From: Pezizomycotina sp. ARF18
Taxonomy: Eukaryota > Ascomycota
DNA length: 64,000 nt
Reading direction: 5' to 3'
NCBI GenBank assembly: GCA_002224055.1
Contig: AZLU01000055.1
Span: 62,001 to 126,000, forward strand
The first letter of the stretch is position 1. The number at the start of each line of letters is the position of its first letter. This document shows, one piece after another, positions 1 through 12,322 of the stretch. Below the pieces are notes generated by a model. It was not told the origin of the DNA, ran no database searches, and saw only the letters and a list, made by a program, of their open reading frames with translations. A program made the position numbers and the translations under genes.

Positions 1-368
1 AGGTTGGGGTCCAACAGTGGGGGCATTTGGGGACTCAAACTACCCTTCAGGCCTGGTCAAGATAGCGAAAAGCTAGTGCATTTTCGCTAGTGCATATATT
101 TCGGCGACCTAATTTAAGGGTGATCTTCTAGTCGTACGACCCGTCCTTCCTTAGTCCCCGCCGCTAATGAAAACTTATTTATACGCGTCGGACCCTTTTA
201 CGCTCATTTGTTTACGTAGCCTATTGTTTCACACACAGGATCCGCAGAAAATCTTTCTGTCCTTAATAATGCATTTGAAGAAGACATGTTGGTGCCACGC
301 TCGGACCCGATCACGCTCTCGAACAACTACTTCACCAACATCTGGGAATTCTGAGCTGCTACAACATC

Positions 369-1136
369 ATGATCTTTTTCAACGCGGTACTCTGCGTCTT
401 CGTCCTCGGGTTGAACCGACTTTCCGCCATACCCGTCGTCGTAACTGCCGGCGCCGCAATCGCCGATGGATTACACTGGTATGTCTACTCGTCTGCCAGT
501 CCGTACCGTACGCGCGAAAGTTACCGCCTCCGTCTTCATGTACGCCGGCTGGACCGTGCGCGAATTCGGCTGTATGTTCTACAGCTACTTCATCCTCGAG
601 CGTATCCTCGAGGACCCCGGCGGAAGCTCTTCTTCTACCTATTCTGGACATCCATTTCGGTCACATTCGTTTTTCGTATGCTGATGAACGTGTACTCCAT
701 CATCATCGTTTCCGAGCGCCCAACGGGGCCCCGATCCAAGCACCAAGCCTTTGAAAACCGCCTCGGTATTATTTATTTTTGCGTTACGGCAGTAACGGAA
801 ATCATAAGTGCGGCGTTTCTCATCTATACGTTTACCAGGGCTCGGAGAATGGCCGCTAGCCAAGGGAGAGCGACGAGCCTGTTACGCCAGCTGATCATGA
901 GTTCGGAACTTCGCGTCGCCACCCTTGCAACGATAGGGATCCTGCGAGCCGGCGTCGTAAATACGAAAGGAACTGTCCTTCTCGCGGCCCAAATCGACAC
1001 CTTGGCCGTCGTCATGCAGGAGATGTTTCCCGTTCTTCTAATATTCGACCAGTTAGTGAATAAACTCGCCTGTCTCAAGGAAACACTTTCTAAATCCGAG
1101 TCTGCCTTTCTGATTAAATGCGACGTGAGTGCATGA
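369..1136 (+). pseudogene. multi-pass membrane protein, copy A (frame-broken)
   Basis: About 255 codons rich in hydrophobic segments; I count six likely membrane helices, including AIPVVVTAGAAIADGLHWYV near the start and RLGIIYFCVTAVTEIISAAF in the middle. It ends with a helix containing MQEMFPVLLIFDQL. The family is not recognised by name; the pattern resembles fungal seven-helix integral membrane proteins. A second, diverged copy lies at 54421-55543, and the shared blocks (IPVVVTAGAAIADG against VPVVVSTGAAVANG; LLRQLIMSSELRVA against LIRQLARSTEIRVA) prove real coding. The block MFYSYFILERIL, conserved in copy B, sits in a different frame at about 545-620, so the gene has at least two frame changes. 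The true start may lie upstream, near 290. Confidence 0.6.
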
Positions 1137-4100
1137 AGGGCTAGAGTAGCTTTTTTTTTTTTTACTATCTTGCTGATTGGAGTTAGGTCTTGTATTTCGT
1201 CATGTATTCACGCAAGCGTCAGTGTATTTAGGGAGGTTTGAATATAACCATGTGTATCGTGAACCTTGATATCGATGCGCATATATGGTATATTGGAAGT
1301 GTCACGAGCAAGGTTCTATTTGTCAGCAAAGCTGGTATTATTAGCAGATTCTGTTAGGAGATGACTGAATATGTGGATATATCTAACGGACGACGCAAAT
1401 AGAGAATTCAGCAGGAGTTTCCATGTGCGGCCAGTCATAGAACCCGGAGGATTCGAAAACACTGAGTGCCTCGTACGATTAGAGCAAGAAAACAGAACTA
1501 TCTATAGATGGAGGGTCTCTGGGAAGGAAAATGAAACCAAAGGATATTCTCCGAATCCACAAGAAGCAATAGTAAGCAATCCAGACGGGTTAGAGCTGGT
1601 ACAGGTGGGCATGGTATCCCACGTGATTGCCTGAAGGAATGTTGGGAACGCCGCGTTCATTTAGATCCTGCGGCCGCCACCTTTGAATATATCCGGGTGA
1701 AAAGCGACGGGGGGGTCCATTGCCATGGAGAGCTCGGATGTCAGAAACCACGAGCCGATTACAAAAGCACGAGAGTGCTTATAGAAATAGGTGCGCACAG
1801 CTCCTTTTTCGCCGTGGAAGGCCGTTCCATACCTCTGTACTCCTTTGTTTCTTTTTTCTTTAAAATAGCAATAAATGACGGAGGTTTGGCAGAATGAGCT
1901 TTCGGACATGGAAAAAGTATCCAGATGAGATCGGCGAGCGGGGAAGCAGACCACAATACAGCGTCCTCAGGGAATACACTTTTTGAAGTGGATGAAGATT
2001 ATGTTCCTTGGTTACAGGTCTAATAGTTTAAAAAAAAGGGGGTGAACTGACTCGCGAATGTTGCGAGAATAGGCAGATAATCTGATATCGATGCTGAGAT
2101 TGTCCCCGGATAATACGGTCGGTTGCATTAGTTAATGAACGAGACTCATTTCTTTTATCACGTCCCTGCGCCGTCTCCGCCCCGTCAGACTGCATGGCTT
2201 CTGGATAAATTGAAGTGTTTCGTGACAAATGGGTCGTCGTACTATATTTCATTCTAGAAGAGCTTGTACGACATACCCGAATGTTTCAAGTGCGTGAAGG
2301 AGAGATATGATAATCGCTATTTCAGAGAGACCTTCAGAATTCTTTCCCAAAATAGTGATATTTCGTTGGCTAGTAAAACCGCAATTTCCACCTAGTCTTT
2401 GTAAGCCTATGTGGACTCGTGAGTGACACGAGAAACGGATGGACTTGATTAGAAACCCTCAAACAGGGCTTCTAGGCTCTATTTTACCCTCAATTTCGAC
2501 CCCCTATTACTGCAGCTTCTTGTAAACCACTGCGATGTGCCAAAATTCTCCAATAAGATAATTCCCACAGGAGACATCAATTTTCCCGAGGCTTGATGCA
2601 CTGCTCCTCTCGCCTCGCTCTAAGACTCTAGTCGATCCCCTGCAAGCGATCTTGACCTAACCATGACCGTGCGTAACCACGAGGTGGCGAGACTCAGAGA
2701 TTCTAGCACTGCATTACTCTGTCTGGGTCTTATCGAAGCTGAATCCACTAAATGACGGCACAACGCAAGGGCTACCGCTGATACCTGAATTAACGGCTCG
2801 CTTCTCGCCCGCTTTCTAAGCCAACACATCGTCTCATCGACCTGATGTAACTCGAGCGTTGAGAGATTAGGCAGGGTGGATTTTATTTACACGGGTGGAG
2901 CGATTCTTCCCTTGCTACTAGTAGTACGCCAATTCCTGAAATATAGAATTTATTGCGTTCTTCAACAACGCGGGTGCGCTTGAAGTTCTGAAGAGCGACT
3001 GCAGTGACCGCGACACGTATTAAGCTTAGTTTGCAGCAACATGCTCGTCCCAAGCCTCCACAGATAGAATACAGTTCGGCAGCGGCTGCGAAAGTATCGT
3101 TGATTATAATCCTGCGTCTATTGCGAACGCTTTAAGGCTTGTTCGTAGCAGTCTCCCAAACGTTCAGACGACTCAAAGGTTTCCCTTATTACTACCATAA
3201 TCCTCCAGCTGTAGGTAAATGTCCACAGACTTCCACCACGGAGACGAGACTCAATACCAAGCTCTCCCTGGAGAGTTAACATTCCCATGGGGTAAAAAAT
3301 GGCAACCCTGCAAAGACTAGCAACCCGTTAACTGAAGTCGATTGTCCTAACCCCGCACAATTCTCTCAGCGGTGGGTGCAGGTTTACTGGACCTTTGGCT
3401 GCTTTAAAGCTGTATTCGTTGTAACGCTGGGTAAGACTGCATCAACGGTTTTCACCGTCGGAATTGTTGTCCTGAATCCAGGTGAACGTGCAAAGATTCA
3501 GAGAGTATGCGATGAGGATCCGAGTCTCCAACCAATGGATTATCGAATGGAGCATGTGAAGTCTTGGACCTCGTCTTAAATCGCTGAAACTTCCCCACTT
3601 ATGATGTTGGTTTATATTCCAAGCTTGTCAAGCCTGCAGCATCATTTCATTCCTTTGTCAAGAATGCATTCCATCAAAAAAGAAAAAATAAAAGGAACCT
3701 ATTTCATTAGCATATATACTCGACCAGGGCGTATTGCTCAAGAAAGCCCTAAGGAGGCTTCGGTATCCACTGGGCTGGGCCTGTCTCTATAACCTTTTGC
3801 GTGTATAGTGCTTCTCGGCAGATTCATCTCCGGAGCAGCCTTTGTATCTTTTGTGGGAGGAGGTAACGCTCAAATCGTACTAGACCAGTAGAATCAAGGA
3901 TATAGTAAACGCCTTTCACCACAATATTATATCCGGGTTTGTGGAACGTACTGAAATGAACCACCTCGACGTCACTCATGAACACAACGTGTTTCTGTAT
4001 CCCGATTTAGGATTCTCATTAGAAATTACTTGGGTGGGCCGTTATCTTCCGTCGATACCCAAGAACACCCGGTTGTAGCACAATCCGCTAACGCTCGCCT

Positions 4101-4488
4101 TCGTTAATTGGAGATCGGGTAGAGTAACCGATCGATGATGATTGGAATCCGTGTTCCCTGTCGCATGCATGTTCAGCTCGTTTAGACACTTCTCTCCGCC
4201 GTTGGCTATTCCTCCAAGAGAACGATCACACAGACGCAATGCGCACGCAAGGAAATCCAAATTGTTTGCATCTTGGACCACAAAGGCGACTGGACACACT
4301 TCGTCGCGATACGAACGAGATGTACTGGCCAATAAGGGTGCATATTAAGCCATTTTGCAAAATCCATCAAATTCTCGTGAATAAGTACTTAGATCATATT
4401 TATATATAATTTTTATAAAAGTTTTTTAAACATTGGTAATATGTTAAATAATGAAATATTTGAATAAATTTTATATAAACTTAGGCCT
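1137..4488. other. long stretch without a supported gene
   Basis: Only short open frames occur, none with recognisable domains, paralogues in the window or matching splice sites. An 87-codon frame at 1371-1634 (+) is protein-like in composition but unsupported. The stretch around 4380-4500 is strongly AT-rich. Confidence 0.5.
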
Positions 4489-4617
4489 AGGTTAGGGTAC
4501 TATAAGATTCTACTATTGAATAAGTATATATTGGCGAGTAAGTATGCATATTTAGCGTCCCCCAATCCTATAATACCCTTAATATGCATGCTTATTCGCC
4601 AGTTTCTAACCTAACCT
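4489..4617. repeat. compound AT-rich inverted repeat
   Basis: The segment 4533-4552 (GGCGAGTAAGTATGCATATT) is matched in inverted orientation at 4581-4600 with two mismatches. A second pair, 4494-4509 and 4564-4580, is also inverted. Outer ends carry AGGTTAGG and its complement. The order of the two pairs shows it is not a simple hairpin but a small nested palindrome, possibly a degraded miniature DNA element. Confidence 0.55.
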
Positions 4618-4817
4618 TCTTACTGGCTATCAAATGATATATAGTATCGGGATTGTGAGCTAAATATAATGCACTATCCGTTGAGATGCGTTAAATCAGA
4701 GGGATCTCTGGGGACCCTTGTGTATAAACAAATGAAAGTGTCTGGACAGTGGAGAACCCACCTCCCAATTGAGTGGTGCTTATATATAGGTACAGATGCG
4801 TGCAGTAACGCCCTGCG

Positions 4818-5669
4818 GTGTACACCGCGTTTCAGGGGTATCCCCAATCGGGATGGGTCATAGCGGGAGGTCGCTTGTGCAACAAGATGTTGTGTTGTGT
4901 TTGGATCGTCTCGGGTGGGTACGCCTTTGATCGCGTCTTCAAGTGCGGGTGCTGCGGGAGCAAAATGAAGCTCGCAGCGCGAAACATGCCCGCCACCACG
5001 TCGATCGCAGTGTTACGCCTCGCGACCCTGTTACAAATCGGCCCGTTGCCCGCGATAATGCGGAACGCGCGGTGACTGGCGCTGAGCGTCGGTCCGTTCA
5101 CCACGGGCCACAACGGGTTTAACTGGGGGAAATCGATGGGGCGTTTGGTGAAGTACTTCCTGGCGGATTTACTATCGTCCATGCTGAGCTTGAAAGTAGT
5201 ACGCACGCTGCTGTACGCGAAATCGACGGGGAGGAGCAGCGACTGGGATATCATAGAACGGTCAGGAATTCCATGATATCGTATGCGACCACTGCGCAGG
5301 ACACGGAGTTGAGTTGCACGTTTCGACAATTGAAATTAGGGCTGCAGAGTCCCTCCGTGGTATATCGGACGGGGAGTTTCGTCGCTCACGGTCGTAAAGT
5401 ACGTCGAGTGGGACTGCAGTCAGGACTACACCCTTGGAGAGGAGTTCGAGTGTGAGCTCGCGGCCGCGGTGGCGAGGCATCCGAAGCTGAGCAAGGCCGG
5501 AACCGTTACGGAATCGAACATAAGGAACGGGAGGAGCAGGGTGTTTGTAGGGCCGCCGCGGGATTCCTGGTGCTTGTTACGTTCGGGTGGGAAACGCGGA
5601 TTCAACTCGATATACCTCGAGGACTTTGAGAGCCATTGTGGCGTGTATGAGGAGCCCGAGCCACTTTGA
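4818..5669 (+). pseudogene. F-box-type protein paralogue (C-terminal part, broken)
   Basis: Translated pieces align with the minus-strand gene at 5980-7269: LRLATLLQIGPLPAI against LRLALLLQMEPRPAM, LVKYFLADLL against FRKYFLVELL, and HCAGHGVELHVS against HCTEKGVELHVS. A Cys-rich stretch (KCGCCGSK) precedes the first block, as in the other copy. No F-box is visible at the front; the upstream part is missing or too decayed. Breaks: an in-frame TGA at 5072-5074 just after the LRLATLL block, a frame change near 5270, and another near 5390 before the C-terminal tail that ends at 5669. Its 3' end faces the paralogue's 3' end across about 310 bp. A role in substrate recognition by an SCF ubiquitin ligase is family knowledge, not shown here. 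Confidence 0.6.
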
Positions 5670-5979
5670 ATGCCGGACCGTATGTTTATCGATTAAGAGT
5701 GTTTTAGCGATGTTGTTGTAGAAAGGGCTCTTAAGTGCTCCTTATAGTACATTATCAGACTGATATCATGGTAAATGCGGTATCAAGCCACGAAAGTTGA
5801 CAAGAGGTGGAAGAGATGATACTCGACGACATTGGCGCTGCAAAACTAGGATAGCAGTAGAAGATATTGGTCACGTACATTTAGAGTGCTACGAACCAGT
5901 TCAATCTAGCGCGGTGGAGGATTACTATACTTTATTGTGAGTGAATATCTTCGCGACGGAGGTATTATGTGATGCATGG

Positions 5980-7269
5980 TCAAGATCCTAAGTAAAGGGT
6001 CTCGCAACCGATACACAAAATGCAGAAATGGCAAAAAAGCACCCTCGTATCAATATTCCACCGTACTAAAATATTCATCAAAATCTTGCTGATAACTTTT
6101 GGAGAAGGGATAGAAGTAAACCCTTCGTGCAACGGTGCCCACGAATCCTCCCTGCAACCAAAATACAGCTTCCTCAGCGCTCCGCACTTCTCTATCGTAC
6201 CGCCCAAACGCTCGCAGCTTTCAATGCTGGTGATCTTTTCAAAATACTAGCCACGGTTTCTTCCATATCTTTATCGATGGGCCACGGCGCCGGTATAACA
6301 AACGTGAAAGAAGTCAGGCCCGAAAGGCTCCCCCGAGGATAGTAGACGGCGTCGTCGATGTACCCCGCACGGAAAACGCCGCGATAATGGAAACGTGCAA
6401 CTCCACGCCCTTTTCAGTACAGTGCTTGCAAATAACATCCACAATCTCGCGGGTATATCGCACAGCGCGGTCCATAACCGGGAACGTCACCGGTATAAGA
6501 ACCCGAAGCCTCCGCAGTGTCGGCAAAGCATCCAACAACTCCACTAGGAAATATTTCCTGAAGCTCTTCAAAACAACTTCCCACTTGGGCGTACACGGAG
6601 GATACCTCGCCACCCACTTATCGCTAAGGCTAAGCACCAGCTCCCGCGCTTCCAATAACATCGCTGGCCGTGGTTCCATCTGAAGCAGCAACGCTAGGCG
6701 CAGGTTCGTCAGGTCGATCCGATCTTTCCTCCACCGCCGCCAGCCGCCTTTAGTAACCGCTTCCACGGCGATACGCTTCTTGCAGCTGTACCATCCGCAT
6801 TCACCGTTTACGTTGCCGTCGCCTAGCCCGTCGTCGCACGGGTGCGCGGAGCCGTCGTAGCACCCGTGTTTCACGCAGTAACGAAAGTCCGCGCCGCCGG
6901 CGGGACGCGTTTTGGCTTCTACGCGGATCCTGAGGGTCTCGAAAAGGTTCGGTGTGGTGATCGCGGCGAAGACGCGGCAGCATTGGCGGAGGGCGAGTAA
7001 AGATTGCCTCGGAAGCTAGGTAATGCGGTATGTTAGCAAACGTAAGGCATCGCCACTGAGGAACACTGTGGATTCTGCTATTGACTGACAAGCTGGAGTA
7101 TTTCGAGAAGCAGCTCGTGTGGCAGGGACGCAAACCCAACCTGACGTATCTCGTCGCGACGGCCATCGCCTTCAACCTGCGGGATGTGCTTCCTCTTCCA
7201 AAGTTTCATGCGATTTATAGTATGAAATGGGGCGCGATAAGTCGCAATAATTAATTGTTCGGGCTCCAC
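5980..7269 (-). pseudogene. F-box protein with leucine-rich C-terminal half (broken)
   Basis: Starts with about 45 residues then GFASLPHELLLEIL, an F-box core (LP.ELLLEIL) that in this family binds Skp1 of SCF ubiquitin ligases. A probable short intron follows the F-box. The middle is Cys/His-rich (KHGC, HPC, GECGWYSC), followed by leucine-rich helices (NLRLALLLQMEPRPAM, LVELLDALPTLRRLRVLIPV) typical of F-box proteins whose C-terminal half reads substrates. The last part (KCGALRKLYFG) continues the leucine-rich pattern. Frame changes occur near 6900-7080 and again around 6220-6330. Its closest relative in the window is the convergent copy at 4818-5669; the two are an inverted duplicate pair at roughly one-third identity over aligned blocks. 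Confidence 0.65.
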
Positions 7270-8493
7270 GCGCGTACTTAATGGTAGTTGTGCGTTTCTG
7301 TTGATTGGGGGTGAATGTTTGAGGCTCCTCGTTAGTCTCAGCCCTCAGCCAGCGCCTCTTTCGCGGTAGCAGCTATAGTCCTAACATGGAGGTATATACT
7401 TGTTTGGGGAGAATAATGGCCGTATTTGGCCATATCAAGCGAAACTTGCAAAAAAACAACTAGAATACTCACTTCTGATTGGCGGAAAAAACGAAAACTG
7501 CACGAGGGTCTTTGACTGACAATCTTCGGCTTTGTCTAAGCAGTCTGTTACGCTACAGGCCCGTATACTTTCATATAAAACGCCCGTTATTCCTGCTCAG
7601 AGGTCTTCCGCCTATTAACCCGGAAAGAGCCTCCGCGTAGAATGTACTATGGGAAGTCTCTTTCCGAGTTAACAGGCGGAAGACCTGCCTTTATATGCCT
7701 TACACTGCCAATAGAGAGTATGTACTGTATAAGCACACGGTGTTCTTATGTAATATAACAGAATTGCGTGGCTGCCCACCAGAAATTGAACATTTTTACC
7801 CAGACCTCTCTCAACAAACGAAAGTCCGCCGATCGGAAGTCACAGAGCTCATCCATTTAATCTGAGCTAAAGAAAAATACCCCTAGTGAATATAACCCCT
7901 CCGAAGGTTTTGAGACAAGGCTACCTTAACGATCTGCAACCGTGAAGGAGACTACGATTAAGGAGCTGTGCTCATAAAGAGTACCTCACTTAATCCCTAT
8001 ATGTGATCATGCTCAACCGCGGCCTACCTCTACCGCCCCTCACTCCCATATACTCGCCTCCTTTCAAAACATTGGCCTTTAATTCGGGGACGTACGTAAC
8101 GCTGCCAGGCTTTTGAGGCTCCCGGCGACACACGCGCCACAAATGCCTCTCTAGACCTTTTTAATGACCTAATCCATATAGGTCGATAGAGAACCCACGG
8201 AATACAAATCTAGCTCTCTACGCACGGCAGTTATTACTGTTTAACCGACTATTAACATGGATCGAACCTTGTAGCATTCTTTCCGTGAAGTATAGATCGC
8301 TGGGAACTCGCGTTACATTGAGAAAGAAATACATATCTTGCTTACCACGAGCATGCAACGTGATCAAGTTGCCATCTAATCCTTTCCTTTGAAACAACGA
8401 TGGATCTGAATGAAAGCCCCATTGGAGTCGAAAAGTAAAGTGAAAAAAGTCCCAATTATAAAAAATCCCAATATCCTATCATCCACCCATCCA
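7270..8493. other. gene-free stretch containing a hairpin element
   Basis: No coding signal recognised on either strand. The only clear structure is the long hairpin at 7601-7686, described separately. Confidence 0.5.
7601..7686. repeat. foldback hairpin, possible MITE-like element
   Basis: Two arms of about 35 bp are inverted copies: the left arm begins AGGTCTTCCGCCTATTAACC and the right arm ends GGAAGACCT. The reverse complement of the right arm begins AGGTCTTCCGCCTGTTAACT. Arms differ at only a few positions and enclose about 17 bp. The termini AGGTCTTCC/GGAAGACCT are perfect. No second copy was noticed in the window. Confidence 0.75.
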
Positions 8494-9295
8494 CTAATCC
8501 CCAACACCCTCCCTCTCCAACTCCTCCACCGCCCCCTCAACAGCCCTCAACGCCTCCCTCTCAAGCTCATCCGCCCTCTCCGCCAACCTCGCCGCCGCAT
8601 CCCTTGCCGCAACCAACTTCCCACAACGACAGCGGCATTTGTGACCGCCGCCTCCGCCTTTCCAATCGCCTGCAGGAGCGGTATACCCATATCGTACGGA
8701 GTGCCGCTTAAATTGAGAAGGTTATCCCCATCATGATCTAGATTCGGATTTGGAGCACGTTCACCGGTGATGTTCGCGATGTAGGTTGTGAGTTCGCGGA
8801 CTGCGTCGGAGAGCTTATCGTGCGTGGCGTTTTCGGAGAGGAGAGAGAGGACGTCGGTTGGGAGCGTTGTGGGATGTGGGGTGGGTGAGAGGAGGAGGGG
8901 ATGCGGCGGTGGTTGTACTCTGGTTTACGCTTTACGTTAGCAAGAATTATATTGTAGGAGCCAGGAAGAAGAAGCAGAAGGAGCAGGGGGCAGTTAAAAG
9001 ACTCGGACAGAAAAGAACAAGAAAGTCCCTTACTATTTATTAGATTCTTTGAGTTCTCAAAGTAATTCTCCAAATACGAGAAGACCTTCAATCGCTTCTT
9101 CAAGAAAGCTTCGACGTAAGACGGGAAATCGCGCTTCTGGATGAAATTGAACGAGAAGTCGCTGGCAGTACTGCCGGGGCTCGTGAGGAATCACCCTGCG
9201 CCAGGGCGTTCATGGATGGATCGGAAATGGTGCTGTCGCTGCCGGGGCTGGAAGCGACTGGACTCGAAGGTTGCGCCTAAGTGAAGACGATGTAT
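8494..9295 (-). pseudogene. small disordered-plus-helical protein (broken)
   Basis: Read on the minus strand, a Ser/Pro-rich segment (SSPVASSPGSDSTISDPS) leads into a helical piece containing FPSYVEAFLKKRLKVFSYLE. An intron is likely next: a GTAAGG donor near 9043, a GCTAAC branch point and an AG near 8920. The second half reads LSDAVRELTTYIANITGE, then an Ala/Glu-rich helix ARLAERADELEREALRAVEG ending at a TAG at 8494-8496. Frame changes are needed near 9165 and near 8620. It belongs with four other small helical proteins in the window (12.3, 34.0, 36.6 and 37.9 kb) by style rather than proven homology. Function unknown; no signal peptide or membrane helix seen. Confidence 0.45.
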
Positions 9296-10616
9296 CGATG
9301 TGGAGTTAGCAAACAAATAAACCCAAAGAAGTACATTATTGGGGAGGGGAGATCGCGAGGCGGATGAAGCAAAGATGAGTCCTTACCATATCGATATCTT
9401 CCTGGTTATCCACCCTTGAAGATACGAGTTAGGAGCGTCATTGTCGGTGGAGCAACCACTTTCAACTCGATCTTTTCTTTCGAGAAGTATGGAATGTATG
9501 AAGTAGTTCGAACTGTTTGATTGTTGTTGATAGTGAACAATTTTCGAGATGGTTTGGTAGGAAAAGCGCGATTGAGTGTCGGAAAACCCCCTTTTTTTGA
9601 GTAAATTTTCTAATATAAAATATATATATATATATATATATAAAACGGCATATCAAAATAGAAAAAAAAAAAATCAGAAGAAAACATTTTAAAGTAGCAA
9701 ACGGCTGGAAGCATAGGAGTCGGTCTCGTAACCAGACATTTTTTTGGGCGAAGGGAATGACTGAGGGGAGTCTAACTCTCTAGTACTGAATTCTGTTGAC
9801 GTGGGCCTACGCAGTCTGATATGTTACAGCTCTGGCGTTTACTCAGACATCCGAAAGCGACGTATGTCATCCTGAAGCGTATGTGGTCAAAAAAAAAAAA
9901 AGTTCGTTTGTATAGTGAAATAGGACAAAGCCTTAAAAGCCGCAAGCTCCTTAAGCTTCGGGCTATCGAGAGAACACACGGCCCGTGCTAACATTCTGTT
10001 CCTTACTCTGATATGTCCAGTCGAGACCGCTAACTTAGGGTGGCGGATGACTCCAAGTAGGGGCACCTGAAGGCGATGTCTAGTATAGAGGCGCTTGGCC
10101 CTAGTATATGAGCTTCCGCTATCACTGCCGTTCACAAATTCTTTGAATCTTCATTATATATTTGGCCGATGCGGGAAAATTGGTGTTGTAAATTCCCTAG
10201 GGCCTTTGGTAGAGCGCAGGAGTTCCACAATGGAGTGGCACGGAATACTTCAATGAGACCTTTCCCGCGGACGAGATCATGGAAAAATTTCAACACTCAA
10301 AGTGGGAAGCTTATATCAATCACTACTCATAATACATACGCGCGGTCACCGCCGGGCTCATGTGGGGCGTTACGTATTGAAATTCCAAGCATGGACTGGC
10401 TCTGGTTATGCTCTCTATCTCACGGTTCTCTCGCACAACCAAAATTGTTTGTTTACAACTCTCTTGAACGAGTCTTCGTCTAAATTCATTACTGAATCTG
10501 CATTACTATGTAGGAATTACATTCGATATCCTATCCTATCCTCTTGGACAATTATCGTCTCAAGACAAAACCTCTATCCCTCTCAATAATAATGGGTTTT
10601 GTTTGTTTGTATCTGT
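9296..10616. other. gene-free stretch with a TA microsatellite
   Basis: Contains (TA)n at 9621-9641 and short A-runs near 9661 and 9888. No coding region is supported. Confidence 0.5.
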
Positions 10617-11026
10617 TTATTTCGGTCCACCAAACTGCTGATCCTTAACAGGAACCTCCTTTCCCGTCAATTTCTGGAAGCCAGATCTTATGCCGTCGCT
10701 GATCTAAAAAGAATTCCCGGTGGAAAGGTCAGCATCGCACTCAAACATCTCTCCCATTCCCATCCCCACACCTTTCCACTCTTCAATAGGGTTAGACGGG
10801 GGGGAATTGCGTTCGCTTACCTTCTCAGTAGTACCAGCGCCCTGCTGGTGTCCCGTCTTCTGCTCTAGCGCGTTTACGGCTTTATCCAGCATGTCGCCAC
10901 CGCCGGAGGAACCGCCCATGCCGGTGAGGCCGGACATGCCGCGCTGCTGCTGGCCGTTCCGGCGGCGCCGAGGGGGTTGGTGTCGCCGAGGGATTGGCCG
11001 GCGGGGTTGGAGTCGTTTTGGTTCAT
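10617..11026 (-). pseudogene. small hydrophilic protein, two exons, one frame change
   Basis: The start ATG at 11026-11024 opens MNQNDSNPAGQSLGDTNPLG. Exon 1 continues with GMSGLTGMGGSSGGGDMLDK and AVNALEQKTGH, then a GTAAGC donor at 10820. The intron is 10704-10820 with a T-rich TAG acceptor. Exon 2 reads ISDGIRSGFQKLTGKEVPVK and stops at 10617-10619. The pattern (Gly/Asn-rich front, DMLDKAVNALEQK, then SDGIR.GF.KLTGKEVP) is that of small conserved fungal proteins of unknown role, often annotated as stress- or conidiation-associated; I give no symbol. One single-base frame change near 10968 separates the two parts of exon 1; otherwise splice sites and phase are perfect. About 95 residues in total. 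Confidence 0.65.
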
Positions 11027-12322
11027 TGTGGAAAAAGAGAGTGTAGGCGGGGGAGGATCTGAGTAGATATTTAGTTTTTGTTGCAGGGCTGTAGTGTGTT
11101 GGTGGAAATTGATGATGATGGAGAGGAGGTAGAAGTGAATAGGAACGGAAGCGGCGAGGCTTTTTATAACGAGTGTTGTGGGGTACAGGAACCAATATTT
11201 GTTGTGACGTCACAACGACCACTTCAATCAAAGACGTCACATTTTCTTCGGGAAAGGCGGGGGAATCTACCAAGCCAGGCACCCAGGCTGCCAGAGCAGT
11301 TCTTGCCTTGGAGATCTGACATGGAATGATCTAAACTGAGCAATTTCTCAACTTGGCTAAGGAAATATATCTAGTGTCTCTTCTCGGATCCAACAAAATG
11401 AAGCCGTGTTGGTGACGTTCGCGTTCGGTCGAATTCCTGGATTTCGGATTTAGCTGGGAAAATGCAGCACTCTTCCTGAACATGTTCCCAGCAGTATATC
11501 ATGAGGAGATACTACAAAAATGGCTTTTATCATGCGCACAAGGAAACGAAATCCCTAGGGCGGGAAGGAAAGAAGGAGAGGATCAAGAGAAGGACGTACG
11601 CCGAGAAAGGGGTCCGTGATGTATGTTTTACTTGTTGTCTAAGTGCTGTATGGGAATGTTTGTAAAAGCTAGATACAATCTGGAGAGCTCCTTTTTTTTT
11701 TTTTTTTTTTTTTTTTTGCGTTCGATCTAAACAACCTGTTGTATTATTTCGATAATCAAGGACGGGAAAATAGCCATGCAAGGAGGGGAGAGAAAGGCAG
11801 CACGTAGATAAAGAGGAGGAGGGGTGATATAGGTCCCCACCTATGCTTTAGTTATACTCATAACATCAGAGTGGAGCCGTTCAAATATTCCGGAGGCATA
11901 TTTCCCTATATCGATTTCCTCCTCCGTCTTATGTTATAGAATACATTTCGATTATCAAGGTTTTCATCATGATATTGTGCAGTACGCGGTAACAAGATGA
12001 ATAAGAAACGAACAAACAATTAAGTGATGTATTTGAAAAGGAAGCGCTTGAAGTGAAAATATGGAAGAAAATGCAGAAGTACACATGAAACGGATGTAAG
12101 ACACCCGGCCCATCGTACAAGGTTAAAAAAAAATCATAACCTTTTGCATCCTAAGAGAGAGTAGCAACGAATATAGAAAAGAAAAGAACGAAAGGTAGAA
12201 ACAAGGAATCGAAGAGACGAATAAAGCATGTCATAACGACGAAAGGTGGAAGAAAAAAGAAAGACTTGAGAACCTCCCTTTCCTTCCGGATTTCCCTCCC
12301 GGTCCTCATCACTCCCGTCACC
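11027..12322. other. gene-free stretch with a poly-T run
   Basis: Holds a 26-base T run at 11692-11717. No supported gene; may include the promoter of the small gene ending at 11026. Confidence 0.45.
11692..11717. repeat. T homopolymer, 26 bp
   Basis: Uninterrupted run of 26 T. Confidence 0.95.

Noticed and set aside
8410-8736. 108-codon plus-strand frame rich in Pro, Leu and Arg
   Set aside because: Antisense to the helical minus-strand protein; its composition is what a reversed Ala/Glu-rich helix gives.
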